A stretch of 16,565 nucleotides of DNA, from contig DCXX01000139.1 in assembly GCA_002329125.1 (NCBI GenBank), positions 5,153 through 21,717 of the forward strand, given 5' to 3'. This DNA is from Fidelibacterota bacterium UBA2125. GTDB taxonomy: Bacteria > Fidelibacterota > Marinisomatia > Marinisomatales > S15-B10. A model generated the notes under the pieces. That model ran no database searches and was not told the origin of the DNA. It worked only from the letters and a program-made list of their open reading frames with translations. Of the stretch, positions 13,092 through 16,565 are shown in pieces; position 1 is the first letter of the stretch, and each line of letters opens with the position of its first letter. The translations under genes were made by a program, and so were the position numbers.

Positions 13092-15229
13092 ACCCGGAGA
13101 TCTTCTGGCCGGATGGGCAGCTTACGGATGCGAATGCCGGTGGCATCGAAAATGGCGTTGGTCACTGCTGGGGCTACGGGTGGGAGACCCGGTTCGCCGG
13201 CGCCGCCGGGGGCCTCGTGGCTGTTAACGATGTAAGTTTCAACTTTTGGCATTTCATCTATTCTCAAAAGTTCAAACTCGTGAAAGTTGGACTGCGCCAC
13301 GGCACCGTCCTTAATGGTTATCTCACCCTTCAGCGTAGAGGTGAGACCGTAAACGATGCCACTCTCCATCTGCATTCTGATGCCGTCGGGGTGGACAGCC
13401 AGTCCGCAATCGATTGCGCCCACAATGCGATCAACAGTGAAATTGCCGTTACTGTTCACAGTCACTTCAGCAACATGGGCAACCCAGGATCCGAAAGATT
13501 CATGTACCGCTATTCCACGCCCACGGCCTTTGCCGAGGTTTTTTCCCCAGTCTGTTTTTTCAGCGGCCAGATTAAGAACACCCACATGTCGAGGTGAATT
13601 CTTTAACAGTTTCAAACGAAATTTGTACGGATCGGTGCCGGCAGCATGGGCCAGTTCATCAATGAATCCTTCGTTGGCAAAAGCGTTCTGGGAGTTATAG
13701 ACCGACCGCCACCACCCGACAGGCACCTCTGTATTGGTCATTACATAGTCCACAAGAATATTAGGAATTTCATACGGCACGTTGCTGGCTCCGTTTACAG
13801 CACTTCTATCCAGTTGTCCTTCGGAGAATCTTTCCGGACTCAGCTGTCCGGAAATGGACGGCGCGATGACACGATGAGACCAGCTGGTGGCCTTGTTCTT
13901 TTTTGTCATAGCCGAGGACAGTTTATGGATACTTGTGGGCCGATAGAAATCGTGAGCCATATCTTCTTCTCGGGTCCACAGCATTAATACGGGTTTACCG
14001 ATTTTCTTTGAAATTGCTACAGCATCAGTAACAAAATCGGCCCATAACCGTCTACCAAAACCGCCGCCAAGCATTGTCACGTGAACTGTCACTTTCTCTT
14101 CAGAAACACCCAGCGCTTCGGCGGCTGTAGTCTGAACCCGCTGTGGCACCTGCGTCGGGACCCAGATTTCGCATTTTCCGTTCATTACATGAGCCACACA
14201 GTTCATAGGTTCCATAGTGGCGTGCGATGTGAATGGCACTTCGTAGGCCATTTCTAAAACATTATCTGCATCTTGTTGGGCTTTGGCAACATCCCCTTCT
14301 TCACGGGCCACCACCGCATTGCCAAGACCTTTCTTTTTCATCATGGTCCTGATACGGCTACTGTTCCACTTGGCAAATTTGCCGTGGTTCCATTTGATAT
14401 CGGCAGCCCGCTGCCCCTTAACAACAGCCCAAGTGTTTGTGCCGACAACGGCGACACCTTCTTCAATTTCGAAAATATCCTTTACGCCAGTAATTTTCTT
14501 GGCAGCACGGGAATTGAACGATTTTACTTTTCCGCCAAAAGTGGGGCACCGAACAACGGTGGCGTAAACCATATCGGGTATCTGGACATCAATACCGTAC
14601 TTAGCCGCACCGTTGACGCGAGACCTTGTATCCATACCGGGCATCGATTTCCCGATAAACTTGAAATCTTTTGGGCTCTTTAGCGGTGGATCTTCAGGAA
14701 CGGGTAAGCTAGCAGCTTTATTAGTTAATTCTCCAAATGTGAACTGGCGGCCGCTAGGTTTGTGAATCACCTTACCATTGGAAACAGCACACTCAGATTT
14801 ATCCACATTCCATTCATTTGCGCCTGCTTCAATGAGCATCTCCCGGGCGGCAGCGCCCGCTTTTCGTAATTTCCCAAAAGAGCGCCGGATGGAACCGCTT
14901 CCACCTGTTCCCTGACTGCCGTATTTATCAGGATGAGCATCTGCCTGAGTGACTTTAACCTGGGACCAATCCGCATCTAGTTCGTCAGCAATGATCATGG
15001 GAAGGGACGTGCGAATGTGCTGCCCCATTTCAGATTTTGCCACTGTAATGGCTACAGTGTTATCAGGATTAATTGCTAAAAAAGCATTTGGTTCAAACGG
15101 TTGTCCCGATACCAGCCCTGCATCTATAAGGCGCTCTTTGACCGGTAGGAAAACACCGATCATGAGCCCTGCCCCGGCAGTAGAAGAGACCTTAAGAAAA
15201 TCACGACGGCTGACAGTAGGATGAGCCAT
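13088..15229 (-). CDS. iorB: Molybdopterin-binding large subunit, isoquinoline 1-oxidoreductase beta-type
   Basis: The start is placed at ATG 15227-15229, overlapping the iorA stop (ATGA), with GAAGGAAA upstream. A longer frame exists but would run 21 codons into iorA. The 713-aa product opens MAHPTVSRRDFLKVSSTAGA, a classic twin-arginine signal, so the complex is periplasmic. It has the xanthine-oxidase-family molybdopterin layout in its single-chain IorB form: EMGQHIRTSLPMIIADELD (67-85), GTGGSGSIRR (107-116), TSHATMEPMN (334-343), GGGFGRRLW (388-396) and near the end GGAGEPGLPPVAPA, with E679 as the likely catalytic glutamate. The enzyme hydroxylates N-heterocycles or oxidises aldehydes using water. 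The substrate is not readable from sequence. It forms a pair with the 2Fe-2S subunit and needs molybdenum-cofactor insertion factors not found here. Confidence 0.9.
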   Translation of the reverse strand: MAHPTVSRRDFLKVSSTAGAGLMIGVFLPVKERLIDAGLVSGQPFEPNAFLAINPDNTVAITVAKSEMGQHIRTSLPMIIADELDADWSQVKVTQADAHPDKYGSQGTGGSGSIRRSFGKLRKAGAAAREMLIEAGANEWNVDKSECAVSNGKVIHKPSGRQFTFGELTNKAASLPVPEDPPLKSPKDFKFIGKSMPGMDTRSRVNGAAKYGIDVQIPDMVYATVVRCPTFGGKVKSFNSRAAKKITGVKDIFEIEEGVAVVGTNTWAVVKGQRAADIKWNHGKFAKWNSSRIRTMMKKKGLGNAVVAREEGDVAKAQQDADNVLEMAYEVPFTSHATMEPMNCVAHVMNGKCEIWVPTQVPQRVQTTAAEALGVSEEKVTVHVTMLGGGFGRRLWADFVTDAVAISKKIGKPVLMLWTREEDMAHDFYRPTSIHKLSSAMTKKNKATSWSHRVIAPSISGQLSPERFSEGQLDRSAVNGASNVPYEIPNILVDYVMTNTEVPVGWWRSVYNSQNAFANEGFIDELAHAAGTDPYKFRLKLLKNSPRHVGVLNLAAEKTDWGKNLGKGRGRGIAVHESFGSWVAHVAEVTVNSNGNFTVDRIVGAIDCGLAVHPDGIRMQMESGIVYGLTSTLKGEITIKDGAVAQSNFHEFELLRIDEMPKVETYIVNSHEAPGGAGEPGLPPVAPAVTNAIFDATGIRIRKLPIRPEDLRV

Positions 15230-15687
15230 CAAATTTCCTTCGCAGCCCTGTGTATTGCCTTGCGGATACGCTGATAAGTACCGCAGCGGCATAAATTCAT
15301 TTTCATGGCCACATCAATATCTTTGTCGGAAGGATTAGTTTTTTGCTCCAACAAGGCCGCCGCCGTCATGATCTGACCGGACTGGCAGTAACCGCACTGA
15401 GGCACTTCCTCGTCAATCCACGCCTTCTGCAAAGGGTGTGAGACATCGGGAGAAAGGCCTTCGATTGTGGTGATCTTACTGCCGTTAGCATTGCCAACAG
15501 CAATCATACAAGAACGAGTTGGCTCACCATCCAGATGAACAATGCATGTTCCACAAAATCCCCGACCACATCCAAACTTTGTTCCGGTAAGTCCTAGTTC
15601 ATCCCGGAGAACCCACAGAAGGGGCATATCGTCTTCTACATTGACGCGGTGCTTTTTGCCGTTGACGGTGAGTGTATATTTTGCCAT
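15229..15687 (-). CDS. iorA: 2Fe-2S subunit of a molybdenum hydroxylase, isoquinoline 1-oxidoreductase alpha-type
   Basis: This 152-aa protein has the two iron-sulfur domains of the family. The plant-type cluster is held by C40, C45 and C48 in GCGRGFCGTC, plus C60. The helical second domain uses C98 and C101 in QCGYCQSG, then C133 and C135 in NLCRCGTY. It carries electrons from the molybdenum site in IorB to an outside acceptor. No FAD subunit is encoded nearby, which fits the IorAB layout, where a cytochrome is usually the acceptor. No signal peptide is present; it is probably exported folded with IorB by the Tat system (hitchhiking). The ATG at 15685-15687 has no ribosome-binding site and lies close to the predicted transcription start. 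Confidence 0.93.
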   Translation of the reverse strand: MAKYTLTVNGKKHRVNVEDDMPLLWVLRDELGLTGTKFGCGRGFCGTCIVHLDGEPTRSCMIAVGNANGSKITTIEGLSPDVSHPLQKAWIDEEVPQCGYCQSGQIMTAAALLEQKTNPSDKDIDVAMKMNLCRCGTYQRIRKAIHRAAKEI

Positions 15688-15697
15688 ACCGCAACCG

Positions 15698-15726
15698 AAT
15701 GTAACTCTTAGGTTGGATTATGTCAA
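15698..15726 (-). promoter_or_regulatory. Promoter of the iorA-iorB-ogt unit
   Basis: On the minus strand a perfect TTGACA (15721-15726) is followed after exactly 17 bases by TACATT (15698-15703, four of six consensus). Transcription would begin near 15690-15692, only about 3-5 bases before the iorA ATG, so the message would be nearly leaderless. This agrees with the lack of a ribosome-binding site there. No terminator is seen between the EamA gene and this promoter. Confidence 0.55.
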
Positions 15727-15767
15727 GGTTGGGAGCACTGTTTTCCGGAAGAGTTTCCTGATTTTGG

Positions 15768-16565
15768 TTAGATACCTTCCCGACCAGGGACTTGACGGGA
15801 ATGAATCAGGTACACGCCCAGAAGTACCAGGGCGCCGCCGATGAAAAGTTCATTACCGTAGGTTTCACCGAGAAAAATCCATCCAATGATTGAAGCAAAC
15901 ACAGGCGGTACGAGTCCAAGCGTTGAGATCTGGTTTACTGAGATATGGTTATAGAGCCAGAAGTAGATCGTCCAGGTTATGACTGTACCAAAAATGGCAA
16001 GATAGACAAGAGTTATAATGCTTGTGCTGTTCCAAATGGTTGTCATCGGTTTTTCCAGAAGGAAGGATAAAGGTATGAGAACTATAGCTGCAATGGTCTG
16101 TGCAATAACATTTACATGAAGAGGGTTCACTATTTTATGATGTTTTTTTAGATAGACGTTTGGTCCCGAGGCCAGGACAACGGCAAGAAATATTGCAAGA
16201 ACTCCTATCATTTGAACTTCTTTTTCCCCTCCGTTGGAAGACAGTATAACTGCCACACCAGCAAGTCCAAAAAGACCGCCACCGAAGCTCCTAAGCGTAA
16301 GCGGTTCGGATGGGAGCATGAAGTGAGCAACGATAGATACGAATATGGGCAGTAGTGCCCATATTATTGATGCAAGGCTTGAATAGATGAACTGGGCTCC
16401 CCAATAGGTTAGTGAATAAGCTGCCACAAAACTGAGTAGACTGAAACTTAAATACACCTTCATTGCAGTGGAAGACCTGTTAATCTTTGGTTTTTTTCTC
16501 AGCAGAATTGGCCAAAGGATGATCGATGAAATAGTGAATCTCAATCCAAGTCCGAAAATAGGTGG
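15768..16565 (-). CDS. EamA-family (drug/metabolite) transporter, start outside the window
   Basis: The frame remains open to the right edge. The seven codons beyond the internal TTG read PPIFGLG and continue into LRFTISSIILWPILL, the end of the first EamA helix region, where most members have a P-x-x-F/L-x-x-x-R-F pattern. So roughly the first 25-30 residues are missing and the TTG is not a start. The visible 265 residues contain about nine hydrophobic helices in two repeats, with the repeat joint near VILSSNGGEKEVQMIGVL. The second-repeat hallmark is VPPVFASIIGWIFLGE, then GGALVLLGVYL. These inner-membrane carriers export or import small metabolites or amino acids; the substrate is unknown. 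It is upstream of iorA on the same strand with an 80-bp gap holding a separate promoter. Confidence 0.88.
   Translation of the reverse strand, partial: PPIFGLGLRFTISSIILWPILLRKKPKINRSSTAMKVYLSFSLLSFVAAYSLTYWGAQFIYSSLASIIWALLPIFVSIVAHFMLPSEPLTLRSFGGGLFGLAGVAVILSSNGGEKEVQMIGVLAIFLAVVLASGPNVYLKKHHKIVNPLHVNVIAQTIAAIVLIPLSFLLEKPMTTIWNSTSIITLVYLAIFGTVITWTIYFWLYNHISVNQISTLGLVPPVFASIIGWIFLGETYGNELFIGGALVLLGVYLIHSRQVPGREGI

Noticed and set aside
14273..14683. 136-codon plus-strand frame inside iorB, with others at 13217, 13356, 13646 and 14949
   Set aside because: All are antisense to conserved molybdopterin-binding segments of iorB and show no independent features.
15230..15292. 21-codon N-terminal extension of iorB
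   Set aside because: It lies inside iorA; ATG 15229 gives a classic twin-arginine signal with a proper ribosome-binding site and ATGA overlap.

Overview
The window looks like chromosomal DNA from a free-living Gram-negative bacterium of the Fibrobacterota-Chlorobiota-Bacteroidota (FCB) side of the tree. A secreted cytochrome at 5871-6503 ends in a domain opening with NYPNPFNP, the type IX-like C-terminal sorting motif common in FCB phyla such as Marinimicrobia (SAR406), Calditrichota and Ignavibacteria. Two proteins end in the aromatic residue typical of outer-membrane barrels, and one gene is an Omp85 protein. Base composition is moderate and GTG/TTG starts are frequent. Marinimicrobia is my best guess, but it rests on motif style only. 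I see no phage, transposon, CRISPR array or plasmid genes.

Left part (1-2372): on the minus strand lie lysA (diaminopimelate decarboxylase) and the start of a homoserine dehydrogenase gene cut by the window edge. Between them sits a 40-codon remnant matching the C-terminal end of an O-acetylhomoserine sulfhydrylase-type enzyme. This is an aspartate-family amino-acid cluster that seems to have lost a gene. Divergent from lysA is a bolA-grxD pair (iron-sulfur trafficking and regulation).

Middle-left (2373-5800): a tRNA-Glu gene with a likely promoter and terminator is followed by a decayed NAD-dependent epimerase. Next come three overlapping genes for a DUF2231 membrane protein, a Tat-type exported amidohydrolase and an alpha/beta hydrolase. 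An isolated 74-aa protein built from two copies of one motif follows. It has its own promoter with a palindrome in the spacer, a strong ribosome-binding site and a strong terminator.

Centre (5871-11132): six plus-strand genes with gaps of 10-22 bp look like one operon. They encode a monoheme cytochrome with a sorting domain, a lipoprotein with a CX4CH heme-type motif, a monoheme/outer-membrane-barrel fusion, a diheme cytochrome related to the reaction-centre cytochrome family, an M20 metallopeptidase and a single-POTRA Omp85 protein. The first four could form a short electron-transfer path across the envelope. This cluster is the most interesting part of the window.

Right part (11139-16565, minus strand): plsY (phospholipid synthesis), a DUF502 membrane protein, ogt (DNA alkyl repair), the two subunits of an isoquinoline 1-oxidoreductase-like molybdenum hydroxylase (iorA and iorB, overlapping each other, with iorB also overlapping ogt), and an EamA-family transporter cut by the right edge. 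The only gene-free stretch over 300 bp, 2373-2771, holds the tRNA promoter, tRNA-Glu, a terminator and the epimerase remnant.
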